Shown: piece by piece, positions 26,562-35,120 of the stretch
How positions within the stretch are numbered: position 1 is the first letter of the stretch
How the letters are laid out: each line of letters begins with the position of its first letter
NCBI GenBank assembly: GCA_964605155.1
Contig: CAZSAK010000014.1
Coordinates: 1 to 64,000 of the forward strand
From: CAZSAK01 sp964605155
GTDB taxonomy: Bacteria > Pseudomonadota > Gammaproteobacteria > SZUA-140
Length of the DNA stretch: 64,000 nt
Reading direction: 5' to 3'
The notes under the pieces: generated by a model
Database searches by the model: none
The model's input: only the letters and a program-made list of their open reading frames with translations
What the model was told of the DNA's origin: nothing
Program-made: the position numbers and the translations under genes

Positions 26562-27959
26562 TTGACCTGCTTGCCCCGTCGTTACTCTAAAGATTTACAG
26601 ATCGATAACTCCTTGCGCCATTCCGTCAAGGACGGTGTCACCTACTCAGTAATGATCGGCAGTGGTGAAAGCTACTTTGCAACCTTTGCCTTGTATTTCA
26701 TGGCGACCACGGCACAGATCGGCGTGCTGGCAACTCTGCCTTCACTGTTGGGATCTCTCGTTCAGCTGATATCTGCCTGGTTTGGCAGACGACTGGGTAA
26801 GCGAAAACCTATCATCATTACAGGTGCATTGTTACAGGGGGTGTCCTTGATACCGTTGACCATGTTACCCATCATGTTTCCAGAGCATGCATTATCGATT
26901 CTGATCTGCTTTGCAATCATCTATTTCAGCGGGGCAAACATCGCAACCCCGCAGTGGGGCAGCCTGATGGGGGATCTGGTCGCAGCACGCAGACGTGGCA
27001 GATATTTCGGGCACCGGACCCGTTTATGCAGTATTACATCGTTTACGGCGCTCATTATGGCGGGCACCCTTCTGGACCAGTTTGATCGCAGTAACTACAC
27101 GCTCGTCGGCTATGTGATTATCTTTATGATCGCTGCCATAGCACGGTTCATATCGGTGTACCACCTGTCACAAATGTATGATCCCCCGGGACATGTTGCG
27201 GCGCTTGAGTCACCCTTTCAAAAGGGATTATGGCACCGGCTTCGAGGTTCTTCGTTCGTGCGGTTTTCTGTCTTTTTTGCCGCCATGCAACTTTCCGTTG
27301 CAATTGCAGCCCCGTTTTTTGTGGTCTATATGCTGCGTGATCTGCATTTTACCTACCTTGAATTCACCATCAATACAGCCATGTCGATACTGATACAGTT
27401 TCTGGCACTGAACCGATGGGGTCGAATCAGCGATGCCTTCGGTAATCGCCTGATTCTGGTGGTTACGGGGTTTATGATTCCCCTGTTGCCCATGTTATGG
27501 ATACTATCCACCAACTTCTTCTATTTGTTGATTGTACAGGCTGTCGCGGGCATGGCGTGGGGAGGATTTTCACTCAGTGCCGGCAACTATGTCTACGATC
27601 TGGTGCCCGCCGCGAAGCGGGTGATGTATATGGCTTTTCACAATGTGCTCAGCGGTATTGCAGTCTTTGCAGGCGCCCTCATCGGTGGTTTTCTGGGTGG
27701 AGTTATACCGACCGAAGTGGAACTGTTCGGACAACGGTATATCTGGATGAGTACATTGTATGGGGTATTCGTTGTATCTGCATTGATGCGCCTCGTTGTA
27801 GCTGTGATGTTCCTGCCGCATATCAAGGAAATCCGCCCCGTCAGGTTGATGACCGTAGGTGGATTGATATTCCGGATAGCAAGGTTTCATCCGTTATCCG
27901 GTGTATTCTTTGATATTATAGGGGTCAGGCGTAACAGATCTCGTGACTCCAAATCCTGA
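26562..27959 (+). CDS. Major facilitator superfamily transporter
   Basis: A protein of about 465 residues with some ten to twelve hydrophobic helices and the arrangement of an MFS permease. These include a conserved loop FGRRLGKRKPIIITG-like between helices 2 and 3 (the A-motif position) and GRISDAFGNRLILVVTG in the second half. The substrate cannot be told. The frame starts at TTG 26562; a second TTG lies three codons on, and no ATG is near, so the true start is uncertain by about ten codons. The 107-base gap upstream leaves room for its own promoter. Confidence 0.85.
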   Translation: MTCLPRRYSKDLQIDNSLRHSVKDGVTYSVMIGSGESYFATFALYFMATTAQIGVLATLPSLLGSLVQLISAWFGRRLGKRKPIIITGALLQGVSLIPLTMLPIMFPEHALSILICFAIIYFSGANIATPQWGSLMGDLVAARRRGRYFGHRTRLCSITSFTALIMAGTLLDQFDRSNYTLVGYVIIFMIAAIARFISVYHLSQMYDPPGHVAALESPFQKGLWHRLRGSSFVRFSVFFAAMQLSVAIAAPFFVVYMLRDLHFTYLEFTINTAMSILIQFLALNRWGRISDAFGNRLILVVTGFMIPLLPMLWILSTNFFYLLIVQAVAGMAWGGFSLSAGNYVYDLVPAAKRVMYMAFHNVLSGIAVFAGALIGGFLGGVIPTEVELFGQRYIWMSTLYGVFVVSALMRLVVAVMFLPHIKEIRPVRLMTVGGLIFRIARFHPLSGVFFDIIGVRRNRSRDSKS

Positions 27960-27984
27960 CCCCGCCGGTATCAACTGCAATATA

Positions 27985-28331
27985 ATGGAAATGACAATAA
28001 TATGTTTGTTAACGGCTACTGTGATATGCCATTTGGGCAGCCTGCACCGCACCGCATCGGCTGGAGGTTATACAACGGAGTATTCTGAATTTACTAGGTG
28101 GAATGTTTCATACAGTGTGAACCGGAATCGGGTATGTCAGGTGATCAGATGCAACAGATACTAACAAACGCAGATATTCATGTACTGTCGTTGCGGCGTG
28201 ACCATGACTGTTTCTCCAGGCCTGCCCTTTGCGACAGCGCTACAGGTGTCATTAATTTTTATGAAATAGCCATGGAGCGATTGAATGACGCCACCGTATT
28301 GGGTTTTATCCCCTATGGGAGATTACAGTAA
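27985..28331 (+). pseudogene. Possible frame-disrupted small secreted protein
   Basis: Two overlapping short frames lie between the MFS and RimB-type genes. The first, from the ATG at 27985, begins with a signal-peptide-like stretch (MEMTIICLLTATVICHLGSL) and ends at 28164. The second is open from the GTG at 28098 to 28331 in another frame and reads QMQQILTNADIHVLSLRRDH and beyond. Joined by one frameshift they would give a secreted protein of about 115 residues. I recognise no family for either part. It may be a decayed gene, a sequencing error or chance. Confidence 0.3.
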
Positions 28332-28387
28332 TGTTGCGATTCGTATTGATGAACCAGTCACGCATTGCTTCAGGGTAGTCGATATCC

Positions 28388-28855
28388 GTGGCTGAAAATT
28401 ATCCTGATGATTTGATCTGGATTGGCTGGCGTGAATGGATATCATTGCCGGAGCTGGGTATTGACAGGATCAAGGCCAAGGTGGATACGGGAGCACGAAC
28501 TTCGGCACTGCATGCCTTCAAGATCGAAACATTGCGTGATAACGGCAGAGACAGGATACGCTTTTGCATACATCCGTTGCAGCGACGTACCGATATTGAA
28601 CAGTCGTGTACTGCCGATCTTGTTGATATCCGGAATGTGATGGATTCAGGTGGTCACCGGGAGATGCGTTACGTCATCATAACACCGGTTATGATTGGTG
28701 ATATACGGTGGCCGATAGAAATTACCCTGACCGATCGTGATATCATGAACTTCAGGATGTTACTGGGGCGAACCGCAATGAGAGGGCGGATAGTGGTTAA
28801 TCCCGGCACATCCTATCTGCTTGGCAAGCCGCCCAAGTCGAGAAGACATCGATAA
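28388..28855 (+). CDS. rimB: RimB-type retropepsin-like protease (Zn_protease family)
   Basis: A 155-residue protein of the family often annotated as ATP-dependent zinc protease (PF05618). The motif AKVDTGARTSALHA places Asp33-Thr-Gly-Ala at the catalytic site, as in retropepsin-fold aspartic proteases. RimB is reported to trim the glutamate tails that RimK adds to ribosomal protein S6. The next gene, 85 bases downstream, is rimK itself, which supports this assignment. The start is GTG at 28388. The LLGRTAMRGRIVVNPG block near residue 120 is the second conserved region. Confidence 0.85.
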   Translation: MAENYPDDLIWIGWREWISLPELGIDRIKAKVDTGARTSALHAFKIETLRDNGRDRIRFCIHPLQRRTDIEQSCTADLVDIRNVMDSGGHREMRYVIITPVMIGDIRWPIEITLTDRDIMNFRMLLGRTAMRGRIVVNPGTSYLLGKPPKSRRHR

Positions 28856-28940
28856 CTTCATCGGCAGTTAATATTTTGTGCCGGATTGTGGCTGTCAGGA
28901 AACGGCATCTGTTATCGACCACATGTAAGGGAACAGATAA

Positions 28941-29846
28941 ATGAAGATCATCATATTGTCGCGCAAGCGGAGTCTGTATTCTACCAATCGCCTGGTTGAG
29001 GCGGGTAAATCGCATGGCCATGAGATGCGCGTTGTCGATCCATTGCATTGCTTCATGAATATCGCCTCACATCGTCCGATGGTGTATTACAAATCCGAGG
29101 CGCTATCAGGGTTTGATGCCGTTATTCCCAGGATAGGGGCATCTATCACCTTTTACGGCACGGCGGTGGTCCGCCAGTTTGAAATGATGGGCGTGTTTCC
29201 ACTTAATGAATCGGTTGCCATTACCCGTGCGCGTGACAAGCTGCGGTCATTACAATTATTGTCCCGTAAGGGCATCGGCCTGCCAGTAACGGGTTTTGCC
29301 CATTCCCCCGATGATATTCCAGGCCTGATTGATATAGTCGGCAAGCCGCCACTGGTTATCAAACTGCTGGAAGGCACTCAGGGTATTGGCGTGGTACTGG
29401 CGGAAAACAGGACCGCTGCACAAAGTGTTATCGAGGCCTTTATGGGCTTGAATGCCAATATCCTGGTACAGGAATATATCAAGGAGTCAGGCGGTGCCGA
29501 TATCCGTTGCCTGGTTGTGGGTGACAAGGTGGTGGCGGCGATGAAACGTCAGGCCAGGGAGGGTGAATTCCGTTCAAATCTGCATCGCGGCGGCACTGCT
29601 ACTATCGTAAAACTGACACCGGAGGAACGCTCAACGGCAGTACGTGCCGCAAATATCATGGGGCTTAATGTCGCGGGTGTGGATATCCTGCGTTCCAATC
29701 ACGGACCGATTGTCATCGAGGTCAATTCGTCCCCCGGGCTCGAGGGTATCGAGAACGCTACCGGAAAGGATGTTGCGGGGATGATCATCGATTTCATCGT
29801 AAAAAAGGCCAAACCGTATAGTACGCGTACACGCGGCCAGGGTTAA
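28941..29846 (+). CDS. rimK: Ribosomal protein S6--L-glutamate ligase RimK
   Basis: RimK is an ATP-grasp ligase that adds glutamate residues to the C-terminus of ribosomal protein S6 and can make poly-alpha-glutamate. The 301-residue length matches. ATP-grasp elements are visible: LLEGTQGIGVVLAENRTAAQ near residue 140, LVQEYIKESGGADIRCLVVG near residue 175 and the metal-binding EVNSSPGLEGIENATG near residue 260. A clear AAGGGA precedes the ATG. It sits between rimB and an aspartoacylase-family gene (6-base gap), a triad seen in other gammaproteobacteria. Confidence 0.95.
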   Translation: MKIIILSRKRSLYSTNRLVEAGKSHGHEMRVVDPLHCFMNIASHRPMVYYKSEALSGFDAVIPRIGASITFYGTAVVRQFEMMGVFPLNESVAITRARDKLRSLQLLSRKGIGLPVTGFAHSPDDIPGLIDIVGKPPLVIKLLEGTQGIGVVLAENRTAAQSVIEAFMGLNANILVQEYIKESGGADIRCLVVGDKVVAAMKRQAREGEFRSNLHRGGTATIVKLTPEERSTAVRAANIMGLNVAGVDILRSNHGPIVIEVNSSPGLEGIENATGKDVAGMIIDFIVKKAKPYSTRTRGQG

Positions 29847-29852
29847 TCTTTT

Positions 29853-30890
29853 ATGTCGTACAAGAAAACTGAGACCAGCACAATAGAGATTAATGGTACG
29901 GCAATTCCTGCTGGTCAGAAGCTGACCATTGATGTACCTGTGGCACGGCTCTATACCCATACTCCCATGACCATGCCGGTTCATGTGGTCAACGGCATGA
30001 AACCGGGGCCGCGCATGTTTGTCAGTGCTGCCATCCATGGTGATGAGATCAATGGCGTTGAAATTATACGACGACTACTGAAGTCACCGGTATTGAAAAA
30101 ACTGCGCGGATGTCTGATCGCAGTACCTATAGTCAACGTGTACGGTCTCGTACAACATTCACGCTATCTTCCCGACCGGCGCGATCTCAATCGTTCTTTT
30201 CCCGGTTCAGAAAAGGGTTCATTGACCGCGAGGCTTGCGAATCTTTTCATGACAGAGATCGTGGCAAATTGCACCCATGGTATCGATCTGCATACCGGTG
30301 CTATACATCGAGACAATCTGCCACATATTCGCGGTAATCTTGATCATGCCGAGACCGGTAAAATGGCGCACGCCTTCGGGGTCCCGGTGTTGTTGAATGC
30401 GGACCTGCGGGATGGCTCGCTGCGGCAGATAGCGGCAGATCAGGAGATACCGTTCCTGGTCTATGAGGCGGGTGAGGCGCTGCGATTCAACGAGGTATGT
30501 ATCCGCGCCGGTTTAAGGGGCATTATCAGCGTGATGCGCCATCTTGAAATGTTGCCACCAAGCAGGAGCAAGCATCCACGAAAAAGAATTGAGCCGGTTG
30601 TGGCACGATCCAGTAGCTGGGTACGGGCTCCGGTAAGCGGTATCTTCCGTGTTACGGCGGTTCTCGGCGCGCGTGTTCACAAGAACGACATCCTGGGTAT
30701 TATTGCCGATCCTTTCGGGGAAAGGGAGACAGAGGTAACGGCATCAGCAGGAGGGATTATTATCGGTAGACTCAACTTACCGCTCGTAAATGAAGGTGAC
30801 GCCTTGTTTCATATCGCCCGCTTTGAGAAGGCGGATACGGTAGCCGCCCGGGTCGAGGAATTTCATAGCAGCTACCAGGAACATCTGTAA
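29853..30890 (+). CDS. Succinylglutamate desuccinylase/aspartoacylase-family protein
   Basis: A 345-residue M14-like zinc hydrolase. The zinc ligands are His and Glu of AAIHGDEINGVEIIRRLL near residue 65 and His of GIDLHTGAIHRDNLPHIRGN near residue 147. The catalytic Glu is probably in FLVYEAGEA near residue 207. The C-terminal 90 residues look like a biotinyl/lipoyl-type beta barrel (APVSGIFRVTAVLGARVHKN), common in this subgroup. It starts six bases after rimK, so it is translationally linked. Deacylation of an N-acyl amino acid or trimming of glutamyl chains is plausible; the substrate is unknown. Confidence 0.9.
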   Translation: MSYKKTETSTIEINGTAIPAGQKLTIDVPVARLYTHTPMTMPVHVVNGMKPGPRMFVSAAIHGDEINGVEIIRRLLKSPVLKKLRGCLIAVPIVNVYGLVQHSRYLPDRRDLNRSFPGSEKGSLTARLANLFMTEIVANCTHGIDLHTGAIHRDNLPHIRGNLDHAETGKMAHAFGVPVLLNADLRDGSLRQIAADQEIPFLVYEAGEALRFNEVCIRAGLRGIISVMRHLEMLPPSRSKHPRKRIEPVVARSSSWVRAPVSGIFRVTAVLGARVHKNDILGIIADPFGERETEVTASAGGIIIGRLNLPLVNEGDALFHIARFEKADTVAARVEEFHSSYQEHL

Positions 30891-30957
30891 TCATGCCGAC
30901 ATACTATAAGTCTCGTAATTCTGCACACATGCGATCGATATCCAAAGTGATAACAAT

Positions 30958-31932
30958 ATGACTGCCGACAATGCACTGGTTGCCGCGTACATCCTTGACG
31001 GCAAGGGTGGCGGCAAGGCAGTCGGCTGGAATGAAATCCAACAATGGATCCCGGAAAACGGCCTGTTGTGGGTGCATCTCGATTATGCCGGAGACTCGTC
31101 CCAACAATGGCTATACCGGCAAAGCGGTCTCGACGAGATCGTTTGTGAAGCCCTTCTCGCCGAGGAGACCCGGCCGCGCATTATGGAGATTGCGGGCGGG
31201 TTGCTGGTCATCCTGCGGGGTGTCAATCTGAATCCGGGTGCCGATCCAGAAGATATGGTATCCATCAGACTGTGGCTCACTGAGGACAGGATTGTATCCA
31301 CCCGTAAACGCCGCCTGCTTTCCGTTGACCAGGTGCGTGAGGATCTTGCGAAGGGTTATGGTCCCAGGACCACAAGTGAATTTATCGTGACATTGGCTGA
31401 ATACTTGGTTGAACGTATGGCGAAGGTCATCGATGACATCAATGATCAGGTTGATTCGCTAGAGGGCGAGGTCCTGATTGCCGAAAGTCACCAGTTACGC
31501 ATCCGGCTGCTGGCAGTGCGACGTGAGATCGTCATCCTGAGACGCTATCTCGCCCCGCAACGTGACGCCATGTCACGGTTGACGACTGAAAGGGTTTCCT
31601 GGTTGTACGACAAGGACCGGCTGTTTTTGCGTGAAATCGCTGACAGGACAACACGCTACATCGAGGATCTGGATGCGGCGCGTGAACGTGCAGCCTTTAC
31701 TCACGAAGAGATCGTAAGCCGCCTGTCCGAGCGTATGGAAAAACGTATGTATGTCATTTCGATGGTTGCCACAATATTCCTGCCATTGGGGTTTTTAACC
31801 GGTTTGTTGGGCATCAATGTCGGTGGTATACCCGGCTCGGAAAATTCCGACGGGTTTCTGATGGTTTGCATCGGCCTGTTTCTGGCTACCGGCGCCATGA
31901 TCGGGATATTTAAATGGCGAAAATGGTTATAA
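30958..31932 (+). CDS. zntB: ZntB-type CorA-family zinc/divalent cation transporter
   Basis: A 324-residue CorA superfamily member. A large cytoplasmic N-domain (residues 1-265) ends in a long stalk helix, followed by two membrane helices (about 266-290 and 297-320). The signature at the end of helix 1 is GIN (in LTGLLGINVGGIPGSENSDG), the ZntB variant, rather than GMN of CorA. ZntB moves Zn2+ across the inner membrane, probably with protons. It opens a row of four ion/osmotic genes (ZntB, MscS-like, two MgtE-type). Confidence 0.92.
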   Translation: MTADNALVAAYILDGKGGGKAVGWNEIQQWIPENGLLWVHLDYAGDSSQQWLYRQSGLDEIVCEALLAEETRPRIMEIAGGLLVILRGVNLNPGADPEDMVSIRLWLTEDRIVSTRKRRLLSVDQVREDLAKGYGPRTTSEFIVTLAEYLVERMAKVIDDINDQVDSLEGEVLIAESHQLRIRLLAVRREIVILRRYLAPQRDAMSRLTTERVSWLYDKDRLFLREIADRTTRYIEDLDAARERAAFTHEEIVSRLSERMEKRMYVISMVATIFLPLGFLTGLLGINVGGIPGSENSDGFLMVCIGLFLATGAMIGIFKWRKWL

Positions 31933-32027
31933 TAGCCTTCACGCCATATCTGTAATATGCATACAGGGAATATTGATCCTGTAGTGCATATTTTCACCAG
32001 CCGCGGTGTGCTGTAAGGATAACGGAC

Positions 32028-32900
32028 ATGGAATTTCTCGTAGAGGAAGGCATCATGGATCAATCTGTTTGGCTGGATACCCTGACGCGGAATTTCAGGT
32101 ATATATTTGAGCAGATCACAGGTTACCTGCCCCAACTGATTGCTGCCATTGTCGTCATAATTATCGGTTGGCTGATCGCCAAGCTGGTGCGTATGCTGAG
32201 CGTGCGTTTAACGGGCGGACTTGATCAAGTGTGGCATCGTTTGACTCTACGGAGTGGCCTTGTCCAGCTGAATGTCAGACACCCACCGGCGAAGGTCATC
32301 GGCGAGATCCTGTTCTGGCTTACCATCCTGTTTTTCATTGTTGCGGCGGCTGACATACTCGAGCTGAATATATTCGTCAAATGGCTATCCGAGCTTGTCG
32401 AATATTTTCCCTCACTTGTGGCGGGTGCCCTGATCATCCTGGCGGGTCTTATTATAGGTTCATTAACCCGTGACCTGGTCGAGGCTGCGGCGACAACGGC
32501 GCGTATATCACAGTCACAACTGCTCGGTAAGACGGTATATGTAACCATCCTGACACTGGCGATCATGATCGGCATCAACCAGGTCGGGATCGACACATCA
32601 TTATTGCTCATCATATTAACGACCATACTGGCCATGACACTAGGCGGGCTTGCACTGGCATTTGCGCTGGGGGCGCGAAATCACGTTGCCAATATCATCG
32701 CAGCACGTGAATTGCGCCATCATTATCGTCCCGGCGACACCATACATTTGCGCGAGATAACAGGCAAGATAATAGATATAACAGTTACCAAGATTATTGT
32801 TGATAGCGGTGCCGCTAAGGTCATGATACCCGCGAGGTTGTTCGATGAAGAGGTATCGACGCTGGCGGTACACAGTAGTGATAGAGATGAAAGCAAGTAA
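32028..32900 (+). CDS. MscS-like/conserved TM helix mechanosensitive channel protein
   Basis: A 290-residue inner-membrane protein with an N-terminal conserved TM helix repeat (YLPQLIAAIVVIIIGWLIAK near residue 36, then hydrophobic spans near 95, 130 and 175). A MscS-like pore segment (TLGGLALAFALGARNHVANI) lies near residue 205, followed by a short beta domain. It resembles CmpX-type small conductance channels more than full MscS. ATG 32028 has AAGGA upstream; an internal ATG at 32055 has an even better GAGGAAGG, so the protein may be nine residues shorter. The gene ends 14 bases inside the next one, implying coupling. Confidence 0.82.
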   Translation: MEFLVEEGIMDQSVWLDTLTRNFRYIFEQITGYLPQLIAAIVVIIIGWLIAKLVRMLSVRLTGGLDQVWHRLTLRSGLVQLNVRHPPAKVIGEILFWLTILFFIVAAADILELNIFVKWLSELVEYFPSLVAGALIILAGLIIGSLTRDLVEAAATTARISQSQLLGKTVYVTILTLAIMIGINQVGIDTSLLLIILTTILAMTLGGLALAFALGARNHVANIIAARELRHHYRPGDTIHLREITGKIIDITVTKIIVDSGAAKVMIPARLFDEEVSTLAVHSSDRDESK

Positions 32901-33723
32901 CAGACTTACATCCGCATATCTGGACTCCCATGCCGGAGACGCAGCCAGAATGCTTGAGCTTATGCCGGATAAAGCTGTTAGTGAATTTCTGGCTGATATA
33001 TCACCTGAGCGCGCGGCCTCGGTGGTTATAAGGCTGATGATGCCTTACGCCGTCAGCTGCATACAGACCATGAATGAGGTGGATGCGGCATTGATCATCG
33101 ATCACATGAAAACGGCAGGCGCAGTGAGGCTACTCAAGGCCATGGATCAATCGTTTGCACAACGTTTGCTGACGCATTTATCCAGAGATCATTATTTACG
33201 GATCCAGCGATTGATGGTCTATCCAACGGATAGCGCAGGACGGTTTATGGATCCTGTCAGTTTTCTTTTGCCGCACTCTGTGCATGTATCCGATGCAAAA
33301 AGACGCGTAGAGCAGAGCGCGGGTCTGGTCGGATGCGAGATTTATGTTATCGATGATGATTTCAGGCTTGCGGGAGTAGTCGAGCTTAATACATTAATGA
33401 CTAAGAAACCCAAAACGCTTATCAGGGATATAATGAAGAGACACAGCCAGGTCATTCCCGTACGGTCTGGCATAACAACCCTGCCAACCTACAAGGCATG
33501 GAAGTCATTCAAGACCCTGCCGGTTGTTGAAAGTGATAACACTGTGGTCGGTGTATTGAGATACAAGGACATGATGGAGGCACTCTCGGCCGGGGATATG
33601 AATCCAGTGAGCGCTGATACATCTGAAGATGTGATCGCAGTCGCGGGACTCTATTGGAATGCACTGACTGACATGTTGGATACAGCATTATCATTTAGGA
33701 CAGGTGTGCGAAAACGTGAATGA
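32887..33723 (+). CDS. Soluble MgtE-like protein (MgtE N-domain plus CBS pair, no channel)
   Basis: A 278-residue protein equivalent to the cytoplasmic half of MgtE. Residues 1-125 resemble the superhelical N-domain (LELMPDKAVSEFLADISPE and following), and residues 125-250 form a CBS pair (DSAGRFMDPVSFLLPHSVHV, then ...FKTLPVVESDNTVVGVLRYK). There is no transmembrane region. In MgtE these domains sense cytoplasmic Mg2+ and close the pore. The gene overlaps the channel-like gene upstream by 14 bases and ends nine bases before a complete MgtE. A separate regulatory subunit is therefore plausible, though unproven. The ATG at 32887 is chosen; an extension to 32845 lies wholly within the upstream gene. 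Confidence 0.8.
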   Translation: MKASNRLTSAYLDSHAGDAARMLELMPDKAVSEFLADISPERAASVVIRLMMPYAVSCIQTMNEVDAALIIDHMKTAGAVRLLKAMDQSFAQRLLTHLSRDHYLRIQRLMVYPTDSAGRFMDPVSFLLPHSVHVSDAKRRVEQSAGLVGCEIYVIDDDFRLAGVVELNTLMTKKPKTLIRDIMKRHSQVIPVRSGITTLPTYKAWKSFKTLPVVESDNTVVGVLRYKDMMEALSAGDMNPVSADTSEDVIAVAGLYWNALTDMLDTALSFRTGVRKRE

Positions 33724-33732
33724 GGATCGACT

Positions 33733-35040
33733 ATGATGGATGGCATACTGAATACGATGCAGGCCCTGAACAGGAAATATTTGCAACGATATCCGGACGA
33801 GGCAATGCGTGTCGTTGCAGAGCTCAAGGAAGATGAACTGGTTATCCTGCTGCGCGAACAACCGATTCAGATGGCGGTAAGGATCTGGGATACATTGTCT
33901 CCCGAAATCGCTGCCGATGTCCTCACCGTGATTGATGACGATTTGGCAACACAATTATTGACACGTTCTGATCCCGTTCGCACATCACGCATGCTGGCCT
34001 ATATGTCGAAAAGCAAGCGTGAACGGTATCTCACACTGCTGGAGCCGGTCAGGTCCAAGGAGCTGCAGGTGTTGCTGGAATATCCGCAAGACAGCGCCGG
34101 TGCGATCATGGATCCGCATTTCATATATCTGCACGGTGAAATGACGATCAGGGAGGCATTGCTTCGCATAAGGAAACACAAACCCGGTTTCACAAGAGAG
34201 CTGTTCCTGGTCGATACAGAAGGACATCTCGACCAGGTTGTGGGATTGCAGGATATGGCCTTGAGTGAACCGGGCACCCTGTTGTCGTCGATCGCGAGGC
34301 CGGTACGAACTGCTGTCCTGATAACCGCAAATCGTGAAGAAGTTGTGGCAAAATTTGATGAATTCAAGGTGACTGACCTGCCTGTAGTTGATGTTTCGGG
34401 TAACCTGGTGGGCGTTATACGTCATGACATCCTGGTGTCGACCGCTGTCGCGGAGAGCAGTGCGGATATCCTCACGATGGTCGGTGCAAACAAGGATGAA
34501 CGGGCATTTTCAAAACCGATGTTCGTTGTGCGCAAGCGACTGCCATGGCTGCAGATCAATCTGGTGACCGCATTTGTTGCGGCTTCCGTGGTCGGTCTGT
34601 TCGAGAATACCATTGCCCAGTTTACGGCGCTTGCCGTGTTGCTGCCGGTTGTGGCCGGTCAGTCCGGCAACACGGGCGCACAGGCGCTTGCCGTGACAAT
34701 GCGCGGACTTGCATTGCACGAGATCGGTACAAGTCACTGGCGACGTGTTGCAGTAAAGGAGATTACGGCCGGCCTGATCAACGGCATCGCAGTTGCGCTG
34801 GTTACAGCAATCGGGGTGTTGTTGTGGAGTTCATCATATGGCCTTGCCATTGTGATCGCCATTGCCATGGTCATATCGATGATGGCGGCGGGATTTTCGG
34901 GGGTGATCATCCCGGTTATCCTCTCATCCCTGGGACAGGATCCCGCGCAGTCATCCTCGATTATTCTGACCACCATTACGGATGTGACCGGCTTCTTTAC
35001 CTTTCTCGGTATTGCCACAATGATGATGGGAGTACTGTAA
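33733..35040 (+). CDS. mgtE: Magnesium transporter MgtE
   Basis: A 435-residue Mg2+ channel. The N-domain occupies residues 1-120, a CBS pair 120-245 (DSAGAIMDPHFIYLHGEMTI, FKVTDLPVVDVSGNLVGVIR) and the five-helix membrane domain 265-435. Pore motifs are intact: VAGQSGNTGAQALAV near residue 313 and QDPAQSSSIILTTITDVTGF near residue 400, the latter with the Mg2+-selective Asp. It follows the soluble MgtE-like gene after nine bases, in an operon with the MscS-like gene and perhaps zntB. Length is normal. The following gene is convergent. Confidence 0.94.
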   Translation: MMDGILNTMQALNRKYLQRYPDEAMRVVAELKEDELVILLREQPIQMAVRIWDTLSPEIAADVLTVIDDDLATQLLTRSDPVRTSRMLAYMSKSKRERYLTLLEPVRSKELQVLLEYPQDSAGAIMDPHFIYLHGEMTIREALLRIRKHKPGFTRELFLVDTEGHLDQVVGLQDMALSEPGTLLSSIARPVRTAVLITANREEVVAKFDEFKVTDLPVVDVSGNLVGVIRHDILVSTAVAESSADILTMVGANKDERAFSKPMFVVRKRLPWLQINLVTAFVAASVVGLFENTIAQFTALAVLLPVVAGQSGNTGAQALAVTMRGLALHEIGTSHWRRVAVKEITAGLINGIAVALVTAIGVLLWSSSYGLAIVIAIAMVISMMAAGFSGVIIPVILSSLGQDPAQSSSIILTTITDVTGFFTFLGIATMMMGVL

Positions 35041-35120
35041 TTACTAGGCCAAGGAAACCTTTTTTTAGCAGTCATCGCAGGTGACATGGATACGGTCCGG
35101 CTTATGCCGCCATGTTGTGA

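Noticed and set aside
35041..35120. Terminator between mgtE and the symporter
   Set aside because: A four-base stem before a T-run is present, but too weak to call.
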